Positions 26,033 through 34,158 of a stretch of DNA of 64,000 bases are shown piece after piece. Source of the stretch: Brevibacillus choshinensis (GTDB lineage: Bacteria; Bacillota; Bacilli; Brevibacillales; Brevibacillaceae); NCBI RefSeq assembly GCF_016811915.1, contig NZ_CP069127.1, positions 5,032,501 to 5,096,500 of the forward strand. Reading direction: 5' to 3'. The translations under genes were made by a program, and so were the position numbers. Below the pieces are notes generated by a model. It worked only from the letters and a program-made list of their open reading frames with translations. It was not told the origin of the DNA and did not search any database. Numbering within the stretch: position 1 is the stretch's first letter; each line of letters starts with the position of its first letter.

Positions 26033-26926
26033 TTAATGCAAGACATTCAGCAAAAACGTCAACGTCCCCACACTGATCACGGTCGTAACCAGTACACTGC
26101 TGGATACGAACTGCGGCCGCATGTTGAATTGAATCGCATAAATCGCCGTTGTCGCGGCAGAAGGCATGGCAGCCAGGATGACCAGCACATTGCGCAGCAG
26201 CGGGTCGATCGGAAAGAACAGGCAAATCAGATACGCCAAGAGCGGAGACGCGATGAGCCGTATGACACTGGCAACGCTAAGCTCCTGCCATTCAAAGGTC
26301 GAGGAGGACACATTGGCCAGCTGCATCCCGAGAATCAGCATGATGACGGGAATCGCTGCCTGCGCGACCAGATCGATCGCCTGGTAATAGCTCTCCGGGA
26401 TGACGATCTGAAATTGCTGGAACAGGATCGCTACAACCACCGCGTAGTTGGAGGGCTGCTTGAATACCGCCTTGATCGCCGTACCCACGCCTCCCTTGCC
26501 CCGCGACGCAAAGTATACGCCGAATACTCCCATGATGATGGAGTGAAAAACCATGATTTGCACGGCATACGTAAACCCGGCGTCGCCAAACGCAAACAGA
26601 ATGATCGGCGTCCCGTAGTTCCCGCTATTCATGAATGCAGTCGACAGCATCATGGCGCTCTCCTGCTGCTTGTCGTACTGGAACAGCTTGGCGGACAGCA
26701 GAGTGAGAAGAATCAGTGCTGCCAGCAGGAGCATCGAGATGACCACGATGTAAAAGAGCTGAAGATCCAAAGCCGTCTTGTAAAAGGTGCGGAACACCAG
26801 AGCAGTCGTCAGGATGTAAATCGCCAAAGTCGAGATCGGCTTGAGATCGAGCTTGAAGATGCGCTGAAGAATGTATCCCGAAAGGAAAATCAGCAAGACC
26901 GGCAGAATGACTTGAAGAAAAATCAT
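26033..26926 (-). CDS. AEC (auxin efflux carrier) family transporter
   Basis: A 297-residue membrane protein with about ten helices in two halves separated near residue 150. The conserved half-helix with polar break reads NSGNYGTP (about 102-109), and the last part contains MPSAATTAIYAIQF. Bacterial members export small organic acids or related compounds such as malate; no substrate can be assigned. No strong ribosome site is seen before ATG 26926. Flanked by terminators on both sides, so it is a single-gene unit. Confidence 0.85.
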   Translation of the reverse strand: MIFLQVILPVLLIFLSGYILQRIFKLDLKPISTLAIYILTTALVFRTFYKTALDLQLFYIVVISMLLLAALILLTLLSAKLFQYDKQQESAMMLSTAFMNSGNYGTPIILFAFGDAGFTYAVQIMVFHSIIMGVFGVYFASRGKGGVGTAIKAVFKQPSNYAVVVAILFQQFQIVIPESYYQAIDLVAQAAIPVIMLILGMQLANVSSSTFEWQELSVASVIRLIASPLLAYLICLFFPIDPLLRNVLVILAAMPSAATTAIYAIQFNMRPQFVSSSVLVTTVISVGTLTFLLNVLH

Positions 26927-26984
26927 GCGCGATACCCACTTTCCGAATCAAATGAATGCTAAGAACAGTATATCAGAGGCAAAC

Positions 26985-27013
26985 GGAAAAAAACTCGCCC
27001 TGATTGGCGAGTT
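26985..27013 (-). terminator. Terminator of the D-cysteine desulfhydrase gene
   Basis: 8-bp stem AACTCGCC / GGCGAGTT with a 6-base loop; on the minus strand it is followed by TTTTTTTCCG. Confidence 0.85.
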
Positions 27014-27050
27014 TTTCGCTGCTGTCCCTTTTCTCGCTTGCGAGTTCACC

Positions 27051-28052
27051 TTAGCTCTCTGGAATAAACAGCTGCGGAACCGTATACAGCGCAGGTGAAC
27101 CGCCTGTATGCAAAAACAGAATATGGTCGTCCTTGGCGAACCTCCCTTCGCGAATCAGACCGATCAATCCTGCCATAGCTTTTCCCGTATAGACCGGATC
27201 AAGCAGGATGCCTTCTGTCTGCGCGACGAGCTTGACGGCTTCCACCATTTCCGCCGTTGGAACGGCGTAGCCCGGACCTACGTAACGGTCTTCGCACACA
27301 ACCGACTCAGCACGAATCTCGCCCTGCAAGCCTACCATCCCTGCGGTGCTGCGCAGCAGATCCAGTACCTTGGATTCCTGGGCCGCCCGGTCGCGGCTCA
27401 CGTTTACGCCGATTACCTTCGTGTTTGATTGGCGAGCCATGAATCCTGCCAACAGGCCGGCCTGGGTACCCCCGCTCCCCGTCGCCGTGACGACGTAATC
27501 GTAGGCAGTACCTGTCTCCCAGGCCTGCTGCTCGATTTCTTCCGCACAAGCCATGTACCCCAGCGAGCCGAGTTCATTGGAGCCGCCTACGGGAATCAGA
27601 TAGGCTTTCCGTCCCTTGCTTGCCAGCTCCTGCGCCAGCTTTTCCATGACAAGCTGCATGTCGCCATCTGCAGGAATCACTTCGATTTTTTCAGCTCCCA
27701 ATAGGTGAAACAGCAAATGATTGCCGCTCGCCTGCGGATGGTAGCCATCTGCAGGCTCAGTCAGCACCAACTGGCATTTCAGCCCCTCGCGGACAGCAGC
27801 AGCCAATGTCAAACGGCAGTGATTGGACTGGACAGCTCCGCATGTGATGAGCGTATCGGCTCCCTGCCTCAGCGCATCCGCCACGAGATACTCCAGCTTC
27901 CGGGTCTTGTTGCCTCCCACAGTCAGCCCCAGCTGATCATCACGTTTGATGAAAATCGCAGGTCCTCCAAGATGCGATGAGAGTCGTTCCAATTTTTCGA
28001 TGGGGGACTGCCCTGTCGTGTAGCGTCTGCGCTCGTAGCGGATTGGGTTCAT
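27051..28052 (-). CDS. dcyD: D-cysteine desulfhydrase / ACC deaminase family PLP enzyme
   Basis: A 333-residue fold-type II PLP enzyme. The PLP lysine is in GGNKTRKLEYL (about residue 46), a phosphate-binding glycine-rich loop reads TATGSGGTQAG, and a serine-containing CGAVQSNHCR segment is conserved. The family includes D-cysteine desulfhydrase (D-Cys to pyruvate, H2S and NH3) and ACC deaminase; overall pattern favours the former, but specificity residues were not checked. Start ATG 28052 follows AGAGGAG. Divergent from a diguanylate cyclase gene. Confidence 0.85.
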   Translation of the reverse strand: MNPIRYERRRYTTGQSPIEKLERLSSHLGGPAIFIKRDDQLGLTVGGNKTRKLEYLVADALRQGADTLITCGAVQSNHCRLTLAAAVREGLKCQLVLTEPADGYHPQASGNHLLFHLLGAEKIEVIPADGDMQLVMEKLAQELASKGRKAYLIPVGGSNELGSLGYMACAEEIEQQAWETGTAYDYVVTATGSGGTQAGLLAGFMARQSNTKVIGVNVSRDRAAQESKVLDLLRSTAGMVGLQGEIRAESVVCEDRYVGPGYAVPTAEMVEAVKLVAQTEGILLDPVYTGKAMAGLIGLIREGRFAKDDHILFLHTGGSPALYTVPQLFIPES

Positions 28053-28246
28053 GATATTCTCCTCTTTTCCATGCAAATAGTCTCTCTATAGTATACTCCT
28101 CTCCAGTAGGGAATCCTCCGTCTGCTGCCTTCTCTAGGGTTCGCCTGACAGTTTGCCGATAGATGGTGAGAAGACGGTTTAGCTCAATGGAATTCGGGTA
28201 TAGGTTACTTCAGGGTTTTCTACGGATCAATGAAAAGGTGTTGTGC

Positions 28247-29827
28247 ATGAGCAAGAGAAAAACGTATACTCTCCGATTTATACTGGAACTGCTGGTTGTG
28301 TTTTCCGTCATCATCACTTTCTTGATTGGTGTCATTTCCTCTATTCGCGTCAATACATCCTCACTTGCCGCCAACTATCTGGAAAACAACTTTCACTACG
28401 CAAAAAAGCTTTCGAGTAATACCACGGAAGTGTTGTCCAGTATGCAAAACACATTGAATGCACTCGCTGTTCGCAGCGCTAGACAGACCGTCACTCATAC
28501 AGATCTGCAAGACTGGTTTGCCGCGAACAAGCAATTTTTCCACTCCATTTTTATTGCGGATACCACGGGCACCATCCTTCAGATGGCACCATCGATCAAG
28601 GGCATTGAGTCGGGGACGCACCTTACTTCCCCTGCTGCAAAGGAAGCCCTATTCCTGAAAAAGCCTGTGATTTCCAAGCCGTACATCGGCGTCACCGGCA
28701 GACTCATTGTGTTGATATCGGCACCGATCGTCAATCCACAGGGAGAGTACAAAGGCTTCGTGGCTGGATCAATCTTCCTGGAAGAACCAAATGTTTTGAG
28801 CCGGATGCTCAGTCAGCATTTTTACGGAGATGGGTCCTATATGTATGTCGTTGACAGGGACGGCCGTTTGATCTTCCATCCGGACAAAGCACGACTGGGA
28901 GAATCCGTCGCGATGAACCCTGCCATCCAGAAAGCATTGGCTGGAGAGAGCGGATATGCCGAAATCGTCAATAGCAGAGGGACCTCCTTTTTTGCTGGCT
29001 ACACCTATGAGCATATCACCGGCTGGGGGATTGTTTCGCAAACACCGACCTCCCGGCTGGATGTATCCAATCAGCAGCTTCTTCAAAATCTGCTCGCGAC
29101 CGCATTGCCTTTTTTGCTCATCAACATCATCATTGTCTGGCTGTTTGCCAAACACATCAGCACCTCGCTGTCTAATCTGGCACTGTTCTCAGGGGACTCG
29201 GTTAAATCAGCCAGCCCTGATGGCATTCCGACGACTACCTCCAAAATTTATGAAGTACAAAAATTGTATCAGAGCACGAGACTGGCCATGCGCCAAGTAA
29301 ACAAACGCATGCTCAAGCTGCAGACGGAAGTCAGAATTGATGAATTGACCAGACTCTTCAATCGAAGGATGTTCAATAGCACCCTTTCGGATCGGATCAA
29401 GAACAAGACCCCCTTTTCATTGATCATGCTCGATATCGATCATTTCAAAAAGATAAATGACACGTACGGACATGTCATGGGAGACGAAGTACTGAAGCTC
29501 GTGGCACAGACCATGCTCGAGCAAACTCGGGAGGAGGATCTCTGCTTTCGCTATGGCGGCGAAGAATTTGCCGTCCTGATCCACGATGAAAGCCAGCAAT
29601 TGGCCTACCACATTGCCGAGCGTATCCGCCTTTCTGTCGCAGCGCTGGAAATTCCTACGCATACCAAAATTACGCTCTCGCTTGGCATCGCGAATTTCCC
29701 TCTGCACGGGTGCAACCCCATTCAGCTCGTTGCCTGTGCGGATCTGGCTCTCTATCATTCCAAGGAACAGGGGAGAAACCAAACGACCTTGCATCCGTCG
29801 GACAAGTCCGAAGGCATGCAAGGATGA
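28247..29827 (+). CDS. Membrane diguanylate cyclase with Cache sensor
   Basis: A 526-residue enzyme making cyclic di-GMP from GTP. First transmembrane helix about 12-33, an extracellular double Cache sensor (about 40-275), second helix (about 283-305), and a GGDEF domain from about 360. The active-site motif is RYGGEEF (GGEEF at 437-441) and an inhibitory RxxD site (REED) lies five residues before it, so product inhibition is expected. The metal-binding aspartate is in MLDIDHFKKIND. ATG 28247 is chosen because AAGGTG precedes it; longer in-frame starts lack ribosome sites. Single-gene unit. Confidence 0.92.
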   Translation: MSKRKTYTLRFILELLVVFSVIITFLIGVISSIRVNTSSLAANYLENNFHYAKKLSSNTTEVLSSMQNTLNALAVRSARQTVTHTDLQDWFAANKQFFHSIFIADTTGTILQMAPSIKGIESGTHLTSPAAKEALFLKKPVISKPYIGVTGRLIVLISAPIVNPQGEYKGFVAGSIFLEEPNVLSRMLSQHFYGDGSYMYVVDRDGRLIFHPDKARLGESVAMNPAIQKALAGESGYAEIVNSRGTSFFAGYTYEHITGWGIVSQTPTSRLDVSNQQLLQNLLATALPFLLINIIIVWLFAKHISTSLSNLALFSGDSVKSASPDGIPTTTSKIYEVQKLYQSTRLAMRQVNKRMLKLQTEVRIDELTRLFNRRMFNSTLSDRIKNKTPFSLIMLDIDHFKKINDTYGHVMGDEVLKLVAQTMLEQTREEDLCFRYGGEEFAVLIHDESQQLAYHIAERIRLSVAALEIPTHTKITLSLGIANFPLHGCNPIQLVACADLALYHSKEQGRNQTTLHPSDKSEGMQG

Positions 29828-29835
29828 GCGGTTTT

Positions 29836-29872
29836 TAAAAAAAGAGACTCGGGCATCATCAGCCCAGTCTCT
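29836..29872. terminator. Bidirectional terminator between diguanylate cyclase and zinc-ribbon gene
   Basis: AGAGACTCGGGC / GCCC-AGTCTCT stem with one bulge. The T-run is stronger on the minus strand (TTTTTTT), supporting a real minus-strand transcript from the small gene at 29936-30226. Confidence 0.7.
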
Positions 29873-29935
29873 CTCCCATCTTTTCTATTGAACATTGACG
29901 GAATTTTTACACAAAGACATTCATATAGCAGCAGC

Positions 29936-30226
29936 TTATCTGATTCTCTCTTTTTTGCGAGTCTCTTTGCCCGTCTCATGCCTTCTTTCCCATTGCACCA
30001 GTCCATCTGTTTTCTTTTTGTACGAACAGGCCCCCGATACTCGATCCCATATTTTGCTCTGGCATCCGGAACAGCGGTACCGTCTGCGCTGCACTTCGAC
30101 GAATATGACCTCCGCTCCGACCAGCGCTTGAAAGTACTGTATTTTTTTCTCTGTCTTATGAAATTTTTTGTTTCCACAATTCGGGCATTGGTGAGGAGGT
30201 ATAGTCTGTATTATAGCGTTATCCAT
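29936..30226 (-). CDS. Small zinc-ribbon protein resembling the N-terminal finger of ISL3 transposases
   Basis: A 96-residue protein with two CxxC knuckles, CPNCGNKKFH (14-23) and RYRCSGCQSK, spaced about 35 residues apart with a strand-rich segment between. This matches the zinc finger at the start of ISL3-family transposases, but no catalytic domain follows and the C-terminus is a short basic tail. It has a good ribosome site (AGAGGTGG) and its own terminator, so it may be a working small DNA- or RNA-binding protein or an old transposase remnant. No inverted repeats or other transposon traces are seen around it. Confidence 0.5.
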   Translation of the reverse strand: MDNAIIQTIPPHQCPNCGNKKFHKTEKKIQYFQALVGAEVIFVEVQRRRYRCSGCQSKIWDRVSGACSYKKKTDGLVQWERRHETGKETRKKERIR

Positions 30227-30330
30227 TCAGAAGCCACCTCTCTGTGTTGGAGTGTCATAGATCATTTCTAACATAAATCATTTTTTAACATATACCCACT
30301 CCTTCTCCACCTTAAACCTGTCTTTGCGCT

Positions 30331-30349
30331 AAAAAGGCCGAGAATCGGC
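30331..30349 (-). terminator. Possible terminator of the small gene at 30389-30562
   Basis: Short GCCG-N5-CGGC hairpin on the minus strand followed by CTTTTTAG, 40 bases after the stop. Confidence 0.4.
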
Positions 30350-30388
30350 AGTTTATTTCATCCTGCTTCCTTCCCGGCCATTTGATTC

Positions 30389-30562
30389 CTACAGGTTTTC
30401 CGCGCTCTTCAGGGCATGCTCCCAGCTTGGGAAATAAAAGAGAGCGTTCCTCATTAATTCGGGGTCTGATTGCTTCACGTGTTTTTTACTGACCGATCCT
30501 CCATTGCTCTGGATCGTTCTGATTCTGGTAATGACTTCATCCGCGTCAAAAGTAGCTTCCAT
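30389..30562 (-). CDS. 57-residue protein resembling a single homing-endonuclease-associated repeat
   Basis: From ATG 30562 behind AAAAGGAGTG. The pattern (an Ile-rich helix, GGSVSKKHVK, DPELMRNALFYFPSWEHALKSA) resembles the short helical repeat found with HNH homing endonucleases, where a Leu/Ala-rich helix precedes an aromatic-SW-xAL motif. Only one repeat is present and there is no nuclease domain. Probably a small free-standing DNA-binding-type protein; function unknown. Confidence 0.6.
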   Translation of the reverse strand: MEATFDADEVITRIRTIQSNGGSVSKKHVKQSDPELMRNALFYFPSWEHALKSAENL

Positions 30563-30833
30563 TATCCAATCACTCCTTTTAGACTTCGTATTCACCCCTA
30601 TTTTGGACAACGATGATTTGGCCTATACAAAGTGTTCGCGCTTTTCGTAACGTCCTATCCAAATTACTAACTTTAGTTAGCTTACAGGCGTGCCAAATTA
30701 TGCTATTTTACTTGAGTGTTAACAATTGGTTCCTAGTTCGAAAGTAATAGCTGAATGCCAGTTTCAGGATTATAATAGAACCCAGTGAAAGAAGCTCTGC
30801 TCCTAGTGGGTAAACGAGCACGGGAGGCAAGAC

Positions 30834-33431
30834 ATGACAACGCTGAAAAAGATTGGAATGTTCAAGCAATTATCGAATATAGAGCTGTCCAAACTCCTAG
30901 GAAAATTGGAGCTGCATCCCGTAACAGTAGGTACGGTCTTGTTTCGCCAGGGCGACCCCGGTGATCGTCTGTACGTCATCAAGAGCGGAAAGCTCGAGCT
31001 CTTCGTGGAGGGCAGAACCCCCCAAATGATCACGGTTCTGAGCGAGGGTGACACGCTCGGGGAAATGGCGATGCTGACAGGAGAGAGGCGATCAGCGACA
31101 GCGATTGCTGCTACAGACGCGGAGCTGTACATCATCGATCGTGAGACGTTTCACCACCTCGTTGAAGAACAACCCTCCATATCCACTTATTTCATTCACC
31201 TTTTGTCCCGCCGCCTGACTACAACCAATGAACAGCTGATGACGACCAAGGAAATGACGTTTCAGGCTACGGCAAAGGAACTGGATGCCTTCCCTCCCCA
31301 ACTCGTTCACCTTTTACTATCCTGCGCCCCTTTTCCCAGAGTCAGTGGTAAATGGTTAGTGAATCAGTTTGGCATCGAGCTGGAAGCTGTCCTCCTGCAG
31401 CTGCCGAACCTCACGCGATTTATTGAAAAGAGAAAGGATTCACCCGGCTGGTACACGCTCACATCCGAGACTTGCCAAGTGCTGACTGAAATCGCAACGA
31501 TGCGCTTGGGACATGAAGAAAGACGCAAGCGAATGACGGACATGCTCTCTTTCTACGAGGCCGAAGAGCAATGGGAGGCAGCTGTTGAGCTCCTGGCGCA
31601 GTCTGGACGATGGCCGGAAGCCCTGGAGGTCGTCGATCGAATCCGATCGCAAGGCGGGGATTGCCAAAAGAGCCTGCATGCGCTGCTCCATTCCTGTCCG
31701 CCAGCGCTCCTCGTCAGCAGCTTTGCGCGTCTCGCCAACTGGATAACCCATGCAACCCCAGAAGAAGGGCTTGCCCTTTTGGATCATGCCTGGAGCGAAT
31801 ACGGCGAGCACTATTCAAATGAACAATGGATCGCGACGTACGAGTGGGCATCGCAGCTGCATGCCAAGCTGGACCGGCACCAGCAAGCGATGGAATACCT
31901 GACGCTGGCTGAGGCTAAAAAAGCGAGCACCGGAATCATCGGGCTGGAAAAGGGGCCAGGCTCTCATCTCGTCCAGCAGCAGCTGACCAGGGGGCACATT
32001 CGCAGGTTGGTCGGCAGTGCGGGCGGCCTTTTTCAACGAAGCCGCAAGGGAAGCTGGCTTGCCGCATTCCTCGTAGCCGCTAGCCTGGCAATCTTTCATT
32101 ACATAGAGCCTCTGGGCGGCTTGTCGCACTCCGCAATGGATTTCATCGGTATCGGTATCGCTGCTGTCATTCTCTGGATCGTCAACATCATTCCCGATTA
32201 CATCGTGTCACTTGGAATGGTCATGGCGTGGGTGCTAGGTGGTCTGGTGACACCTGAGGTTGCCCTGTCGGGATTTGCTTCTACGACATGGCTCTACATG
32301 ATCTTTATCATGGCGTTCATCGCAGCCATTACTCGCTCCGGCATCTTGTACCGCGTTTCCCTGAACGCGCTCAAGCGTTTCCCCCGCCATTACAGGGGGC
32401 AGCTATGGGGAGTAGTCGCTGGCGGTATTCTGCTGAATCCGCTCATCCCTTCCTCCTCTGCGAAAGTAACCTTGGGAGTCCCACTCGCCCGTACCCTGTC
32501 CGAGTCTATGGGTTTTGGCAGCAATAGCCGTGGTGCAGCGGGCTTGGGCCTGGCTTCGATGATCTTTTACGGCTTTACGGCGCCTTTCGTCTTGACCGGC
32601 TCCTACACGAACATGATGGCGTACGGGCTCGCTTCCATCGCTCAGCCGATCAATTGGCTGCAATGGTTTTTCTATGCTTTGCCGTCCTTCATCGTCTTTT
32701 CCGGCGTGATGCTGATGATCCTCCACGTCATGTTCCGTGACGTTCGCCAGGTCCGTCCGATCTCTGACGAAGTGCTGGAGGAACAGCTGCGATTGCTTGG
32801 TCCGTGGTCGAGAGGTGAGCGTATCGCGGTCATCACGACGCTCGGCAGCATCTCGCTCTTGATCCTGCAGCCTCTTCACGGAATCGACAGCGCCTGGGTC
32901 ATGCTCGCTGGATTTGCGGTGCTGGTCATCACTGGGGCACTTGATCGACAGACGGTTTCCACCGGGATCGATTGGACCTTTCTCCTCTTTCTCGGCGTCG
33001 CCTTCAGCTTCGCAGCCGCTACACAGGCATTGGGGATCGCCGACGCGCTCTCCGCTTTTCTCGGAGATCAGCTCGGCATATTCTTGTCCAGTCCTGCCTT
33101 GCTCTTGACGGTCGTCATTGTTGTGTCGTTTCTGGTCACGCTAGTCATCCGGGACGACCCTGCCGTGATCCTGCTGGTGACAGCATTGCTGCCGCTAGCC
33201 GAAAAGGCAGGCATTCACCCGTGGATTTTTGTCTTCGTTATCTTGCTGGCAACAGATCCGTTCTTTTTTCCTTATCAGTCTCCTACCTATCTGACGGCTT
33301 ATTACAGTTCCGATGGCAAGTCGTTCACTCACCGGCAGGGTCAAATCATCGCCCTCGCCTATGCTTTTGCCATTATCCTTGCCGTTTCGGTAAGCGTACC
33401 CTACTGGACTTGGCTCGGCCTCATCTCCTGA
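30834..33431 (+). CDS. SLC13/DASS-type transporter with N-terminal cyclic-nucleotide-binding domain
   Basis: An 865-residue fusion. Residues 8-125 form a Crp-like cNMP-binding domain (FRQGDPGDRLYVIKSGKLEL, then GDTLGEMAMLTGERRSATA, whose GEMAMLTGERRSATA is the phosphate-binding cassette). Residues 130-395 are helical and hydrophilic, resembling a helical-repeat linker. Residues 405-865 form about twelve membrane helices of the divalent-anion:sodium symporter kind, with an SNT-like motif replaced by PSSSAKVTLG and GSYTNMMAYG. Predicted role: anion uptake gated or tuned by cAMP made by the cyclase encoded 3 kb downstream (inference). ATG 30834 is preceded by GGGAGG. A TATAAT box lies at about 30771-30776. 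Confidence 0.88.
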   Translation: MTTLKKIGMFKQLSNIELSKLLGKLELHPVTVGTVLFRQGDPGDRLYVIKSGKLELFVEGRTPQMITVLSEGDTLGEMAMLTGERRSATAIAATDAELYIIDRETFHHLVEEQPSISTYFIHLLSRRLTTTNEQLMTTKEMTFQATAKELDAFPPQLVHLLLSCAPFPRVSGKWLVNQFGIELEAVLLQLPNLTRFIEKRKDSPGWYTLTSETCQVLTEIATMRLGHEERRKRMTDMLSFYEAEEQWEAAVELLAQSGRWPEALEVVDRIRSQGGDCQKSLHALLHSCPPALLVSSFARLANWITHATPEEGLALLDHAWSEYGEHYSNEQWIATYEWASQLHAKLDRHQQAMEYLTLAEAKKASTGIIGLEKGPGSHLVQQQLTRGHIRRLVGSAGGLFQRSRKGSWLAAFLVAASLAIFHYIEPLGGLSHSAMDFIGIGIAAVILWIVNIIPDYIVSLGMVMAWVLGGLVTPEVALSGFASTTWLYMIFIMAFIAAITRSGILYRVSLNALKRFPRHYRGQLWGVVAGGILLNPLIPSSSAKVTLGVPLARTLSESMGFGSNSRGAAGLGLASMIFYGFTAPFVLTGSYTNMMAYGLASIAQPINWLQWFFYALPSFIVFSGVMLMILHVMFRDVRQVRPISDEVLEEQLRLLGPWSRGERIAVITTLGSISLLILQPLHGIDSAWVMLAGFAVLVITGALDRQTVSTGIDWTFLLFLGVAFSFAAATQALGIADALSAFLGDQLGIFLSSPALLLTVVIVVSFLVTLVIRDDPAVILLVTALLPLAEKAGIHPWIFVFVILLATDPFFFPYQSPTYLTAYYSSDGKSFTHRQGQIIALAYAFAIILAVSVSVPYWTWLGLIS

Positions 33432-33495
33432 TTTCTATTTCTTTTTGGTTTTGTGAATCGCGCCACATTATTTCCGGAGAAAAATCGGTACACTT

Positions 33496-33530
33496 GGAGC
33501 ATCAAGCTACTATGGGATGACAGATGCTCC
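33496..33530 (+). repeat. Inverted repeat upstream of the DUF3307 gene
   Basis: Perfect 8-bp arms GGAGCATC / GATGCTCC with a 19-base loop, followed by a second possible short stem GATGA / TCATC. No T-run, so it is not an ordinary terminator; it may be an RNA fold between two cotranscribed genes. Confidence 0.4.
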
Positions 33531-33577
33531 GATGAGAAAGCATCCTCTTCATCCATTCAGGAGGAATCCAGTAACTC

Positions 33578-33937
33578 GTGAATCATTTCAGCGCTTTCGA
33601 CATCCTTTTTATCGCACACCTGATTGGAGATTTTTTGCTGCAGACCGAGTGGATGGCCAAATACAAGGCCCAGAGGTGGCTTCCGTTATTGACCCATTGC
33701 CTCGTGTATACTCTCTCTGTCACTTTGCTCGCTTTCCTGTTTGTGCCGGGAGGACTCTCTGTCTGGGCGAGCCTGCTCATTTTTCTCTCCCATGTCATTT
33801 TGGACCGTCGAACCTTCGTTTATTTTTGGTATCGCAAGGTCATGCAGGTCACGGATGACCGAAGCAAATGGCTGATGATCATCACCGACCAGGTATTCCA
33901 TCTCATCATTCTGGGGGTGGCTTTGACGATCAGCTGA
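33578..33937 (+). CDS. DUF3307-family small membrane protein
   Basis: A 119-residue protein with three to four hydrophobic helices. The N-terminal pattern FIAHLIGDFLLQTEWMA and the later HVILDRRT are the conserved elements of DUF3307, found both in phage and chromosomes; function unknown. GTG 33578 is the only reasonable start, though AGGAGG is 13 bases away, which may lower expression. It lies 146 bases after the SLC13 gene and just before the decayed Crp/Fnr gene. Confidence 0.75.
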   Translation: MNHFSAFDILFIAHLIGDFLLQTEWMAKYKAQRWLPLLTHCLVYTLSVTLLAFLFVPGGLSVWASLLIFLSHVILDRRTFVYFWYRKVMQVTDDRSKWLMIITDQVFHLIILGVALTIS

Positions 33938-33962
33938 AAAGAAAAGGAGTTGTCCCCCCCTC

Positions 33963-34158
33963 ATGAAAAGAACGAATTTTCTTCATCATTTCCCCTTTTT
34001 TCAGGACGCACCAGCAAATCGCCGACATGACAGGAACGGTCCGCGAAACGGTGACGAAAGTATTGCTCGAGCTGCAAAATCAACTATTGATTGAAGTAAA
34101 GAAAAAGAAAATCTATATCTGCAATCTGGCAGAATTTGAACGGTTGGTAGAAGCCTAA
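33963..34158 (+). pseudogene. Internally deleted Crp/Fnr-family regulator
   Basis: What remains is both ends of a Crp/Fnr gene. ATG 33963, after AAAAGGAG, encodes MKRTNFLHHFPFF, like the first helix of these regulators. The frame then changes by one near 34000, and from 34003 to the TAA at 34156-34158 the sequence encodes the C-terminal DNA-binding helix-turn-helix (THQQIADMTGTVRETVTKVL, then LLIEVKKKKIYICNLAEFE). The entire cyclic-nucleotide-binding domain of about 150 residues is missing. The stop codon directly abuts the ATG of the adenylate cyclase gene, so an intact regulator-cyclase pair must once have been cotranslated. Confidence 0.75.

Noticed and set aside
25946..26962. A 338-codon plus-strand frame
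   Set aside because: It is antisense to the AEC transporter gene, lacks a ribosome site, passes through a terminator and has a His/Arg/Gln-rich shadow composition.
29936..30562. An insertion sequence around the ISL3-like finger
   Set aside because: No terminal inverted repeats, target duplication or catalytic domain are visible.
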